Notes under the pieces: generated by a model | Seen by the model: only the letters and a program-made list of their open reading frames with translations | What the model was told of the DNA's origin: nothing | The model's database searches: none | Shown here: in pieces, positions 25,001 through 39,100 of the stretch | How positions within the stretch are numbered: position 1 is the first letter of the stretch | How the letters are laid out: each line of letters opens with the position of its first letter | Origin: Larimichthys crocea | Lineage: Eukaryota; Chordata; Actinopteri; Sciaenidae | Assembly: GCF_000972845.2 (NCBI RefSeq) | Contig: NC_040018.1 | Span: 3,329,632-3,393,631, forward strand | DNA: 64,000 nt | Reading direction: 5' to 3' | Position numbers and translations under genes: made by a program

Positions 25001-28000
25001 AATTGTCTGTGCCTCACCCGACTCACCGAGTGCCAGAGAAAGAAACAGATGAGGGGGGGAGGTCGAGCGACACCTAACAAAATACGATCACAGAAAAGCT
25101 ACACCTTTGGTTAGAGCTGACAAGAATCTTGTCTGATGAGACCGAATAAATTTTTCAGCCCGTGTAATTTGAGCACAGATGGAGCAGCCCGTTAAGCCAG
25201 ATCTGGATAGCGGCAGGCTGAATGTATAGCTGAGTAGACAAAACAACCCATAAAACTAAATTAACAACACATTTTAACGTATTTAATCCCATGTAGGTTA
25301 AAAACTGGATAAAATGAGGTGAGGAGAAAGTGAGTCTGTGTCATTCCGTCTGGGGGCGAGTGAAGCAGAGACAGGAAGAAAGAGGAGGTGGATGGGGAGG
25401 GGGCAGAGCGGTGGTATTTTAAGGCCCCGGCACTGACACAAATCCCCTCAGCACAGACGAGGCAGTGGCAGCTCCCAGGGTCGTGTCGGCAGAGCGATGG
25501 GCCAACCCCTCCCAGGCTTAGCATGCTGATACCTCCAAATGTCATCTCTAAAATGCTGGAGAAGTTTATTGCTCTTGAAACACAGCCCAGAACGCCTTGG
25601 CTCCTTGCTCCGGGGTAGAGGGAACACAGAGGGGGGCCCCTTTGGCCAAACACTGCAGCTCCATGCCAGTATGCACCACCTCCGTCTCCACCTCCACCCT
25701 CCCAGCCCACTCTCTCTCTCTCACACATCGACCCTCCAGTACACAGCAGGCTATTCCCAAAGCAGGTCCTACAGCTTCCTAAGCTCCCTAATAGATAAAT
25801 AATACAGGCTGTTTGTGATAAAATGTTTGTCTCATGGATTATTTATGCAACACGCATTACATCATTGTAGCACTGGTCGTAGCGCTTGTGTTAAAAGCTG
25901 TTTGGCATCTGAATAGAAGAGAGGTCAGTGTAAAACGGATATTCCTGTATAAACATTTGAGAGATGACGTTTTCTTCTTTCTTTTTTTTTATTTCTCCGG
26001 CCCTGTCAGTGAGTTGAAAAGAGGAATATTGTATGAAAGGAGCACTTGGGTTCTGTAGCTCACTTGCCAGCTATGCTTCCTTGCTCTTTTGAAGACCACC
26101 TGTCAGTGGCCTCATTGAAATGTTGTTTTTTTTTTTTTTTTTACAAAGGCGAGCAGTGGCTGCTCTCTGTGAACTCGCTATAGAAACCGTCCTTGAAATA
26201 AGAGTGAGGCATTCTCGGGAGGCCTGTAGCCCTCTGCCAGGCCAATGAGCAAGAAGAAGACGGAGTGAGAAATCAATCATGAAAGACCAACTTCTGCTAA
26301 CAGTAGAGGACGTATTGCAAAGAAAGAAAGAACAAAAGTGATTCTTCTTCTTTCTATAGCCTGATCTCTGCAGAGTTTCATTTGCCAATTCCTTTTAGAC
26401 ATGTTTACTTTCCACCCTACCAAGCCAATCTTTACCCTCATCACTGTTCACCATGCAAGAGTGGAAGTCACCAATTTCCAGGCGGAGGGGGGGGAAAAAC
26501 CCCGAACACTCCCATGTAAAGAATTCACCACAGTTTCCAAACATGTGGTTGAAATACGACTCTGCAAGGAAGAATTAAGATAGAGACGACTCGCCATTCT
26601 TTCGAGGTCTTGTTAGTCACAAATTTAGTCCCGGGGTGGTGCTACCAAAATGGCGCCTGAGTGAACACAAATCTCTCTTAAGAGAAACTTTGTTTCCTAT
26701 TCACATTGGCCAACAACTGCATTTTTTTTCAAGCACTTAAATGGTCTTGAAACATAAATCGTATGCCTGGAGGAATCGTAGGCTTAGACAGTGGTTGTCA
26801 TAAGATATCATGTTTGCTATATACACGTCAGCGAGAGCTTGAGTAATGCGCCTTTGGCAGACCCGTCTCTTAATCTCACACTATCTCTTTTAAGGAATAA
26901 AAACCAGGTTTTGTTTTAACAAGGGAGATTGTCAAATTCACCCAGACGATGTTTAAGAAACAGCTCCATGCCTCACTACAAATTATTTACAGTAATAAAT
27001 GCATTTAAAGTTGGTAGAGATGTCAAATATTTCTCTTTTTTTGGCTGTTACATTTGTTCCACTGTTCTACTCCTGCTGCAGGAGTAAACATGTACTGATT
27101 CTTTATTTATTTTTGTGGAGGGAGAAACTGCTGCATGCGGCTGATAATGCTGCGACGATGTGCAAGGCATACTAATGCTCCCTTCCTTTTGCCTCTCAGT
27201 GGTATGAGAGAATTGACCTTCTCACAGGCTGTTATTCTTGTCAGCGAGAGTGACTTTGCACTTTTACCTCTTATGAACCGGAATGCAGCCTGAACTTTTC
27301 AGATACGGCTCACTTGAATGCTTTAAAATTCTAAATAAAATCATAAACCTTACACTTGTATCATCTGCTTGTCATTGGTGAACCTACTTTATTCAGTGTG
27401 CAATGTGTTATGCTGCATTTGTCAGTGTTAGGGCTGTGCTATACAGTGCAGTGGAGCTGAAACTAACAAAATGTTTTTATTACTCAATAATCTGCCAGAT
27501 ATTTTGTAGATTGATTAATCATTTGTCAGTAGACAGTGGAAAAACAGCAACTGCAATTTTTCCACTGCCTTCACTATGCAGCAAACGAGACACACGTCCA
27601 AAGCTGAAGACAAGGAGTTGGCCTTTTGCACTCTTTACTGGAAGCAATTATGAAACTGTGAAAACAACAATTTCATGACAGGGATTACGAGCCAGAAAAA
27701 TATGATACTGTAAACACAACAGACTAGAAATATGATAAAACTAAGATTTGCACAAGTATCGGACTAACTGTCATATCGGTTGTTCCTCACGGCAAGAACA
27801 AACATGGTGTCACCATTAAAGATTAACCTTTAAAGCACCGGTATTTGGGATTTGGTGGCATTTAGTGGTGTACTTTCTAGCGTGAAGGAGAAACGTGTTT
27901 TGTTTGTCTATTCTGGTCTACTGTAAAAACAAGGCACTTCAAAACTGGGCGGACTCCAAACAACTAGCAAAAATACAACGATTTGACACCAATGAAAACA

Positions 28001-31000
28001 TATACTGTAAAAATAATTACACCATTCCAAGATCTCGCCCCAATAAGATGGAACTAGTCAACGTAGCTAACCAGGCTACAGAGGGACGTGGCTGAATGAA
28101 CTCACTTCAACAGCAAACAGGAAATCTGTTATTATAGATTATATAATATTATATATACCTTGTATATATGGTGAGGTGCTGTAGCAAGTAAATTTCCCCG
28201 GTGTGGGATAAGGTAAGTTCATCTGATCTTATCATTTCTTATTTTATTAAAGCTAAAATTAGTAAAATGTTGAATTCGCAACGTATAAGCCACAGCTACT
28301 GTCATGAAAGGGCTAAACCAACGGAGACACAGCAGCTATAATTCTAATAATAATAATACTACTAGAGCATTTGTGGAGTCGACACAGGTTTTCCTGTTGA
28401 AAAGGTGTTTGTTTGCTCAGAGATGTGACAAAATGGCGGACGTTAACGGACGTCAGTTAAACTGCTTTGGAAGCGTGTCAGCCGCTTGGCGGTTGCTACA
28501 GCAACAGAGTGTTCAACTGGAAACTTGACTTCAAAATGTTTGTTTTATCCAACCGTCACAAAAAAAAACAAAAAAAAAACACTTTGTTCACTTGTTACAG
28601 TACCTCACAATACACAAGGTGGACTAGAAGAATACTCAAAATCTAAGATATACTTGAAATAGAAAAAGTAAAAATAAAATGGCACATAAAATAAATACGT
28701 CTTTCAAGTACACAGATATCCATGTTGGATCATTTAATGAAAATACACACATGGTTTGTAGCATTACACTAAGATGCACACATATCAGTAAATATAATTA
28801 ACACAGGAATAAATTAATTGCACGGTGGAGTCATTTCATCTTGATGTACTCTTACTTCCAAATTAACTACAAGTACTACATTCAAGTATATAACCAGCAT
28901 CTCCACTGCTCATACAATTTGTCCTAAATTCCTGTCTGCATAGGATTAAAGAAAAGCTCAGTCTCAGGACTTTGTATTCTGACACTGACATAACCGGACA
29001 AGCTCGGCTTCATTTTATGCACCACGAGTGCAGAAACACTTTTAAAATGGACTGTTGGAAACATGCTCAGACACTTGAATGCTCAAACGCTTCATTTATC
29101 AATGTTACAGTTATTGCTCACGGCAGCACCCGGCTATCTTTTATCTCCTCCACGTAATGAATACTGACACTATTTTTCTCATTGTTCTCACTTTCTTGTC
29201 TATGTGCAACCTCGATGAGCGGCTCTTTTTTCTTTTTTTTCTTTTTTTTTAGTGCAGAGAAAATAGAGAAGAGAAAAGCTTGTTTTCTAGCAGGAACACA
29301 AAAATAGCTGTAAAAATCTGTCAATAATTACTTTAGTATCTGACTGTGTACAAAAGGTTATAATTGCAAGGGCTGGTAATTGTTCTCACAAGTATTATTA
29401 TTATTTAATCAAGACTTGTTTTAATCAGAAAGCTCTCAAACACATTTTAAAGACAAATACGGGAAGCTTTAATTTGATATTTGCGAGTATTATGTCACGC
29501 CTAATCACTATGCAGAAGTGATCCACCGTATTCAGAGATAACAAAGCCATTTTGACAAGGTCACTCAGTGAAAATGCTATTAACCCCACTGAATTCCTGT
29601 TGAGTTGAAGCAGAGCAGAGGTCAGCCAGTGAACCCACGCTCCTCACCAGCAGCAGCAGAGGGCCTGATATTCTGGCCGCACTGCAACCTAATGAAACAT
29701 GTTAAGGATGGAGGGGGGGGATGGGAGTTTTAGGGGGCTGAATGGGGCAGTCACCCATGCAGCAGACAGCCTACTCCTGACTTAATTTGTCCCATTACAT
29801 TACCCTCTTGTTCAAGTAATCCCATACAAGTACGTGGTGGAGTTTGGTGCACGATGAGGAGGGCTGCCATTTGTTGTTCGACAGCATTGAAAGGAAATGA
29901 GTGGTAAAATTGCGGGGCAATTCCTCTCAGTAATGTGGGCTTCACTCAGCTGTCACGAGTGACCCTAATAAGGCTGACAGAAGAGGGGAGGGTGGGAACT
30001 GGGTTTGCTCCAAATCATTCGGTTTTCTTCCCTAGAAACACAAATGTAAGTCGGTAAAGACGAGAGATTATGGCTCATGCAAACACCGATATGTAAACAA
30101 ATAATCATGAATTGAAAGTCGCCTGCCACGGGGAAATTTGTTTGGGTTGTTTTGTCAAGGCCTCGCCATGTTTAGACAGACTTGGCATTGACATCTTTGT
30201 CCCGACAGCTTGAAAATCATTCCGAGGATGAAAGCGAACAGTTCAAACCCCTTTCAGCTCTCGGCATTGAAACTCAATCCTAATCTTTTTGCCTACCCTT
30301 GAGCATGTTTTTATGATATTGCCAAGAAATCCTATGAATTCATCTCCCCCAGTCTCTGTCAGCAGACTCTATTAAGTAGTCGAGTCAAAACAACATGTTG
30401 TAAATTATAAAAGTAGATTCTATATAAATATTAAGATATAAAGACTTCCCTGGATCCTTCACCGAAAACATCCCATTATTGCAGCCCAGTGGATGTGCAG
30501 TCAACATATCAACTCATTGTTTAATTAGTCAATATAAACACAATAATCATTAATAAGTTGCCTAATGAAAGGAAACTGTTTCAAACATTTTTTGGAATGA
30601 GGTAGAAGTGATTGTTATACCTGACTTCACTCAGAAAGCTTTGGATCTGCATAAAATAATCAGTACTATTTCCAGGGAAGGGAAAATATGTGTCATTATT
30701 TCTACTAGTTTAGAGTAATCCAGACTGCATTTAGCTCAGACCTTTCAGAGTTAAACTATGTGGCTTGGAAATTGAATATCAAAGCTCTGATGCAACTTCT
30801 TAGGTGTCAGCAATGAAAACCCTTTTCACTTTCACTGAAATGAGGAATATGATACGATACTCGGTCTGTCATTTTCAGTTTCTGTTCAGCGCATACACAC
30901 TGAGAACCTTCAACAGCATACACTTTTCTTGGCTTTTTTTTAAAACAAATTAATTAAACATGAAGTGCTGCAACACTTTCAGTTAGTAACCATGTCTCTC

Positions 31001-34000
31001 TGTTTTCCCAATTGAGTTAAGATGCATCCAGGTTTTTTTGAATGTCCTTGAGATGTCCCACATACTGTTCAGTACTTTATTAGCATTCACAGAAAGTATT
31101 GCAGACACAGAGAGATCTGAGGCGACCCAGAAGCCAAGGACCACACTGACAGGATTAGAGTTCCTTGGATTCAACATGGGAGAGTGGCCAGAAGGACACC
31201 ACCCTTAGGAATAAACACAAAACAGCTAGCATAGAGGTCTGTTGAGCTCGAAGCAAAGAAATGAATGTGGTGAACCTAAAATGTTTGTTAGTGTTGGTGT
31301 CTTTCCATCCCAATCCATGTGTTAGTATATTTCCAGTGTTTATGTGGTGTTTACTCCCCCTCCTGCCTCTGATTTCACATTAAGTATTTTTGGTCAGTCA
31401 ATCAGTGATGTATTTAGAGTGTAAAAGCTCAATAAGATTGATTGATTCATCACCTGTCGTCCATTTTAACATTTGTGAAGCAAACTACGCTACGCTGCTT
31501 TTTCGACTGGCAGACACTCGAGAGTTGCATTTGAATGAAATGCAAAGGGAAATTCAGATTGTGGCAAAGATTTATGTTCTAACAGGACAATGATCTTTAT
31601 CGCAGAGCTAAAATACACTGTGGAATTTCTCAAAACAAGATTGAGAGTTCTTGATAAGGGAGCCTCAGACCTAAGTCATGTTTAAAGAAAACCTTCGCAG
31701 GAGCTTTTTTTGAGATACTCCTCATTCAGCCTGTCTGAGCTTGTGTAAATCTGTTGTGGGAAGAATTACAGGGAACCCAGAAATTGTGATTAAGGTAGCG
31801 GCTATGTATTAAAACTGTGTCCGTGTCGACTGGGGTTGAAATACCCACTTCTGTCTGTATTTTTAAAAATGACTGGCTGTTGTATTACATATACAAATAC
31901 TTTATACTTTGAATGTACTAATCCACTATAAAAAATGGGATCTTTTAAAGTATTGTTGCACATTTTGGACAATATATTAATCACTTTTTCCCCCAAGAGT
32001 ATTTCACCAAGCGTATTTTACAAAATGTTGATTAGTACTGGCAACAGTAACACTAAAACTCCTTGCATTGTCACAGCTACTGAAGTATGGAGACAGTCCA
32101 ACATAGAGACCGAATGCTAATTTAAAATGATTAAAGACCTCTTACAACTCGTGGTATAATTTCTAAACCCCTGACTGGAGAAAGCAGGGGAAGACTATAT
32201 CCTGCACATCATGAAAGGCTACTCATTCATTTGCCCTGCCTTGATTTACATCCTGCCACAACCAGCTGCCAGAGCCATTTTGTGTTGGAGTGTTTGGAGA
32301 GCTTAGGGGGCGGGCTGTTGAAGGCGTTTTATAAAAGGTCTGTGTTCTTTTAATGTGACAGAAATCTGAACTCGAGAACCTCTCCACTACCCCTGCAACA
32401 TCCACACACGCATAAACGACATTTGCAGTTGGATCTAGCCTTGACCAAGCACTTATGTTTTCAGGCCATAAGGGTGAAGGAAGAGACTTGTAGCCAAGTG
32501 TCAGCAGGTTCCTGTAAACATATATAAATTCCTTATACACTCACTGCTTTATGCCAGAGGCAGCAGGAGAAAAATGAGGTCCGAACTGTGACTTGTGTGT
32601 GGGAGGGAAAAAGATTGTAAGCCGGGGATGGTTATACCATTGAAAAGAGGAAATGAGGGTGAGGGTGAAGGAGAGAGGGAAAATGGGGTGAGCAAGAGAG
32701 GTTTCCTAAGCTAATAAAATGCTCGGAGGGACGGAAGCTGCCAGCCAGCATTCCTGTGCCATTAGATAAGTTAGCTCACTGCAGCCTCCAGTTTCTCTGC
32801 AGTGCTGAAGTGGCAAGCTGAGGTCACCACCGGGGAGCGAGGGGGGATGGTGGGGGCAATAAATCCAGAATGTTTTTGTGCACAGTGGTTGCTCCTAATC
32901 CTCTGAAGCTGTTTGCTTGATGATTTACTTTTTTAAATTTACGGGCAAAAGCTGCAAATTAACATTAATCTGCCTCTACCATGGTGTCCATTTAAAATAG
33001 CCTTCAACAGCATGTTTTTTGCATTAACATGAATTATATTCACTGCAGTTATACATCCAAAGTGCAGGGTTTTAGTTTAGTTATTTTGTACAAATGTGCA
33101 TGCTTGGTTGTGACATTTGCTGTTGCCAGATGAAGAGTATTTGGTTTCTGAAGGAGCAACGTACATCTCGGAGAGTTGTGCGATCGTCTGGAACTAATTT
33201 TAGATTTTAAATGCGAGGTCAGGTATCGCACTCGGCACAGGTCAGATTGTGTAGCTCACACCACGCTACCAAATTCACACTAGCCAAATGGTAACATAGA
33301 AGCTTCTAAGTGTGACAGATTGCAGCAATACCAGTGAAGTCAAGGAGCTTCTCTTGCACATACGGTTACAGTCTGAACAACTGAACCATTCACGTTAAAT
33401 TGGTTTAATCCAAGGGCTTGCTGCTTGTTTTTAAGAAACTGCAGTAGTAAATCCATATTCTCCCCAAAGATGGTACGTTTCTGGGCTGCAAAGTGAGATG
33501 GAGAACTGCGAAAAAACATATTTGGCTCCTTCGGGAAAATCGCCTTTACTGCGAGATGGCTTATTTAAATGGAACGGGTGTTGAGCGAGTATTCCCAAGT
33601 AACCTCGGTGCGATCATTCTTAGTGAGACCCTCTGTCAGTATCCTCAATCTTCAATGTTCTACAGTACTGACTGCAAGTTGAGTCTGCTCCAGGTCATTT
33701 AGAATATATCAGTCAGTCTGGGCCCTAAAGCTTTGCTGTGTGCAGAAGATTTAAAAAAAAAAAGAAAGGGTCTTTGACTTAAATAACTGTACTGCGTGTG
33801 ATACCCTTTAAGCAAAGATCAATGCATTGATGCAGCAGTGGAGTTATATATGAATCTCACTGTAAAACATTATCTGTTGTGTTTGTTTTAATTTGCGCTG
33901 TTGTCGTAATTAACACACAATAAACGACCTCTGTGATTCTTTGTCTTACAGGCATGCTGGTGGTCAATGTTACCTGGAGGAACAAGACATATGTGGGCAC

Positions 34001-36125
34001 CCTGTTGGACTGTACACGGCATGACTGGGCTCCCCCCAGGTAAGAAGCCATGCCCTGTTTTTGTGGGGGGGGTAATGATATTTAATTATGCATCATCTAA
34101 GCTGCGCTTGTTCTATTAATAGTATGTCTCTGGTTTGTTGTCATGTAAACGAAGGTTACGTGCGCTGATTTTGCATGTTATCTTCACTTTACTGTCACAC
34201 AACGTTAAGGTGTAAATGTCAAGGTAGCAAAGAATTTGTGACTGCCATGAATCATTGATGCATTCCCTCCTATCCAAGCTGCACTTGGTCTCTTAACCTT
34301 TTCATATTCTGTGTGATATGAATCTTCTGTAGTAGCATCAGCCCAAGGATATATGGCCCAAATACACCAACTCGCCTGTGTGTGCAGCTGGACCTTCCAA
34401 ATTCATGTTAGTCTTTATCTCTAGTCTGGGGAAACAGGAATCCTTGGCAAACGGCTGATGTCCCAGGAGGTAGTTGTAGAAATAGAAAGCTATTCTAACA
34501 AGCCAGATTGCAGAATCCAATTATTGGACTAATAGCTTTTCCTCAACACTGTATAACATTCTCTATCACAAAGACTGCAGTTTCTTAGATCAGTGCTATG
34601 TGGGCGGTAGCTTAAGGTGTTTGTAATTTCTGGGTATTTGCCTTTTGTTATGCAAAATACACAGGTTGTGTAAAATACATCCACAAGCACTTGCTTTGAT
34701 TTAAAACACCTGCATTGTATCTAAATGTAAATATAAATCTATATTTGAAATGCATGGCTAAGTGCAATAGAAACAAAAATCGAAATTAAAGTAGTGCTAA
34801 TGGAAAACAAGGAGATGCTGTATCGCACTAATGTATCACTGTATATCACAATAATGTTCAGTAAGTGAGGTTTGCACTGTAAGTGAGGTTTGCTGGGCTG
34901 TATTTGCACGAAGATAGCCTTACAGTTTGCAGCACGACTACATTAGGGACACACCGTGAATAATTCAGAAAGCTTTCAACGGACTGAATATAAACTTGGG
35001 CTTGTAATGAGTCTAAATTCCTCTACCACTGTCAGACTACGGATGTATTCACATCCCCTGCTGGGGCTGAAATTGTTTGGAGAGACTTGTAGAGGAAGCT
35101 GTGAGTCATACCAGCCCGGTGTCTCTCTTTGTCACAGATTGCTAACCTTCACTGCTGTGCAGAAAGATAATTACATTACTGTTATGGAGAGATAAGGCCA
35201 AACTGCTATTTTAAGTATTGGAATGACTGTATGTTTTGATTACAAGGAAGCCAAAATATTCCCTGATGTCGTTTTCAAATCATGTTTACGTGTCCTTCAT
35301 TTGGAATGTCATGTAGCTTTGTTTAAAAAGAGCCTACTTACTTATAGTACATAAAATATCAGACTGGTATGTTATGAGAGGGCAGGGACAGAACAAGGGA
35401 CTACATATTTTGATATCACTGCCACTGTTTACTATGGATATGGGACCCAAACAGACATAAACCCCTTAGTATTGTCATCATTGCGTTTACTGGTATGCTT
35501 TATTTGTTCTCTGAATTTCCTTTGAGGCAGTATGTTATTGTGGCATGTTATTAGGTGTACCATTACAGTGAAGAGATTCATTTCTGTAGAACAAACACTA
35601 CACAGAAGTAAAATCATCTTCTTGTAAATCCATTTACCTTGACAATCAAATGTTGTAGTTATGTCTGTAGGTCTGTGGTCTGACCTTCCAGTCACAAGTG
35701 TATTTAACATAAAATTACTTGTTAAAGATGCAGTGTGTAAGATTTGGGGACTTTATTTGCAGAATAATGAAAATATGGAATATAATATTCATAACTATGT
35801 TTTCATGCAAGTCTAATCACCTTAAAATAATAATCTTTTTGTTTTTGTTACTTAAAAAATCATTCTTTTATATCTTCTATAGAAGATTGAATATACTGAA
35901 ACACTGTGTTTCTACGGTAGCCCAGAACAGGCAAAACAAATTGTGACTCTAAACAGGGTCTTTTAAAGTGTTTTTTCTACTTTACACTAGGAAGGTGAGG
36001 GTGATGTGAGGAGATTGCAATGCAGTGATTACACCACTAGATGCAACTAAATTCTACACACTGGACCTTTAAATACAATTATGTGTGTGTGTGTTTAGGA
36101 GTGTCATACTGAGGGGGTTATACAC

Positions 36126-36193
<68 letters not shown>

Positions 36194-39100
36194 TAGTATC
36201 ATTTGTCATGTAAGAGTGTTGATAATTGTCTAACAAAGCATCCTCATTAATTCTTTTTGATTTTTGCCACTACTGCAGGTTTTGTGAATCTCCTACTAGT
36301 GATCTGGAGATGAGGAATGGCCGCGGTCGAGGTAAGCGAATGAGACCGAACAGCAACACCCCTATCAACGAGAACAGCAACTCATCAGACAACAAGGGCA
36401 CCACCAACAACAAGACGCGTGCCGCGTCTAACAGCAAGGGCCGGCGGGGCAGCCAGACGCCATCAGAGCGCCGCACCCCACCTAACAGCAACACAGAGGA
36501 CATCAAGGCCAGTCCTTCCTCAGCTGGAAAACGCAAGACCAAACCAGCCTCAGACATGGAGCCCAATTCCAGCTCAGAGGACACCAAAGGCAACAAACGT
36601 ATGAGGACAAACTCCAACAGTGGCGGGGCGGGACCAACAGGTCTCCTTATCCCTTCAATTAAGACTGAGCCACTTCCACCTCCCCTTGATCGTAGCTGCC
36701 CCTCTCCGGTTCTTATTGACTGCCCACACCCTAACTGCAACAAGAAGTACAAGCACATCAACGGTCTCAAGTACCACCAAGCCCGTGCCCACAATGATGA
36801 TGACATAAAGTTGGATTTAGATGGAGACAGTGAATATGGAGAGGACTCAACTCTCCACCCTGAACCAGGGAACTGTAACGGAGCCTCTATCTCTCAGAAA
36901 GGATGCTTGTCTCCAGCACGTTCAGTTACTCCAAAAGGCAGGAACTTTGATGCTCAGAGTCCTTCCCCATCTCCTGGCAAGTTTGGTTCAAAGCAGAGTA
37001 AAAAGAAAATTGCTGAGACAGATCCGGAAATGGGAGGTACGCCAACGGACGGATGTGAGGATGGGCTTTGCCTCACTGATGAGGCCAGTAACGATGGTTT
37101 AGATGATAAGAGGGGATCAGACAAATCCAAAAAGGGTAGCACTGGCTCAAAGGCAGATAAATTGGCCCAGAAAAACATGAAGTCACCAAGGCCCATGGGC
37201 CCTGGCACTACAGCTTCCCAGCAGATGTACTCTTTTCCTCCTGGAAACCCAAATTCTTCCCCGGGACTTACCCCGATGATACAAGGAATCCCCAAGAGTC
37301 CCCAAATGAAAGGCACCCAGCCTAAACCGCCTGCCATTGGAGATCCTGCCTCAGGTAGCTCCAAAGACAAGAAGAAGAAAGACAAGAAGAAAAAAGATGG
37401 CGGGAAGGACGCTGACAGCCCCAAGCCTCCGGGAAAGGGGGGTAAACTGGAGGAAGGGAAGCCTCCATACGCTGAACCTCCTGATCAAGGAAATAAAGGG
37501 GAAGGACTCCTAAATGGTTCCTCAGATCCTCATCAGAGTCGCTTGGCCAGTATCAAGGCTGAGGCTGATAAGATTTACAGCTTTTCTGACAATGCCCCTA
37601 GCCCGTCGATTGGTGTAGCCAGTCGAATAGATGGCACTGGAATGCCACAGCCTCTCACACCACTTCACGCGGTGAACCAGAATGGTGCTGACAACTCTTC
37701 TGTCAAAACCAATAGCCCAGCATATTCAGACATTTCAGATGCTGGTGAGGATGGTGAAGGGAAACTAGAAGGCGTTAAAGTCAGGACAGAGGACCAAGCC
37801 ATCAGGGAAAGTGTCAAGAAAGCACTCTTTCCAAACCAGACACCCAGCAAAGATTCCCCATACTATCCAGGCTATGAGGCATATTACTCACCAAATTATG
37901 TCAACCCCAGTCCTGGCGGGCCCAATCCAGGCACGCCAGTGGCTGAAGGTCAGGTTAAGATCAAAAAGGATGATGATCAGGACCAAGGTGAGGAAAAAAT
38001 CAAGGTTGAAGTTCATGAAGACCGCAAACCTGACATTAGTGCTCCTGGCCAGCAACAACAGCAGCAGCAGCAACAGCAGCAACAACAGCAACAACAACAA
38101 CAGCAACCCTCAGTCATCCAACAGCGCTCCAACATGTACATGCAACCTCTTTACTATAACCAGTATGCTTATGTTCCCCCATATGCATACCACCACGATC
38201 AAGCATACCATAACCACTTGATGAACACCAACCCAGGCTACCGGCAACAGTACGAAGAGCGGCAGCGACAGATGGCTGAACAGCATCGTGCTGCTGAGAA
38301 GAAGTCAGACGTAGCCATAAAAGAGCGAGAGGCCTCCATGAAGGAGGAGTGGAAACAAAAGAGCCCGATGCCACCGAGCCTCTCCAAAGCTCCAAGTCAG
38401 TCAGATCTTGGAAAGACGCCGCAGCCCCCAAGCAAATCCAGGGACTCCCCCTCTGAGCCCTCCTCTAAATCCTTGGGAAGCATAAAGGGGGAGGACTCAA
38501 AGTCCCAGCAAGCTGAGGGGCTGAAGATGAAGCTGACTGAAGGGGGCCACCATGGGAAGGAAGACTCCAAGCAAGCACTGGAGTCTAGAGGTCAGGCAGG
38601 GATGGAGCAGGCCATATGGTACAGACAGGTAAATACCATAGAACTAGTTTAGAGTATATGCTTTAGAGTCTGCTTTTAATGTTTAGATGCTGGTTTGTGC
38701 TAACTTTGACCTTCTTTTTTGCCTTCAGCAGTACCCTGAGAGCCAGAAGCCCCAAGTGGAAGATGAACACCAGCAACAACAACCTCGATGGAAAGATGAA
38801 AGGGACAGAGAACGGGAACGAGATCGTAAATTAAAGGAAGACAGGCCCAGGCTCAAGGACAGTCAAAGTGGGCCCAAGGAGGACAGCAAAGAGGGTGGTG
38901 ACCCCAGAATCACTTCTGAGGACCACCGGGCCATGAGCAAAGACTCTCGTTCTAATCCCCACATGCAGTTCTCATCACCACTAGCACAGCACCAAGGCTA
39001 CATGCCCTATATGCATGGTTACCCCTATGGACAAGGCTATGACCCCAGCCACCCTGGATACAGGGGCATGCCTACAGTCATGATGCAGAATTACCCAGGT

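Larger units (their letters stand above)
22053..33951 (+). other. znf609: znf609 intron between the MESPVST and VTWRNK exons
   Basis: An 11.9-kb intron with GT-AG ends, phase 1. It holds an inverted-repeat element at 22258-22600, a CT run at 23631-23658, repeat-like sequence at 27450-28100, and long stretches (24200-27400, 28600-33900) in which I see no gene, RNA or recognisable element. Open frames up to 155 codons at 23600-25800 are low-complexity, occur on both strands over the same bases and resemble no protein I know. Confidence 0.85.
34040..36278 (+). other. znf609: znf609 intron between the VTWRNK and zinc-finger exons
   Basis: A 2.2-kb intron, phase 2. It contains a complete inverted-repeat element (35722-36072) and a GTA microsatellite (36126-36193) that ends 85 bases before the zinc-finger exon. 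No coding sequence is seen in 34040-35720. Confidence 0.85.

Noticed and set aside
25261..25728. 155-codon minus-strand frame
   Set aside because: Overlapped by other frames on both strands, C/T-rich low complexity, no domain, no splice context; lies in a znf609 intron.
36270..36806. 178-codon open frame on the minus strand opposite the znf609 zinc-finger exon
   Set aside because: It is antisense to strongly conserved coding sequence, low-complexity (Leu/Arg-rich), and has no recognisable domain.
37811..38221. 136-codon + strand frame with Ser/Asn runs over the polyQ region
   Set aside because: Out-of-frame reading of the CAG/CAA tract of znf609; the ZNF609 frame is the conserved one.
38629..38651. 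Extension of the large exon's frame into VNTIELV-stop
   Set aside because: This is read-through past a good donor (gtaaat) into intron; the next exon continues the family protein.
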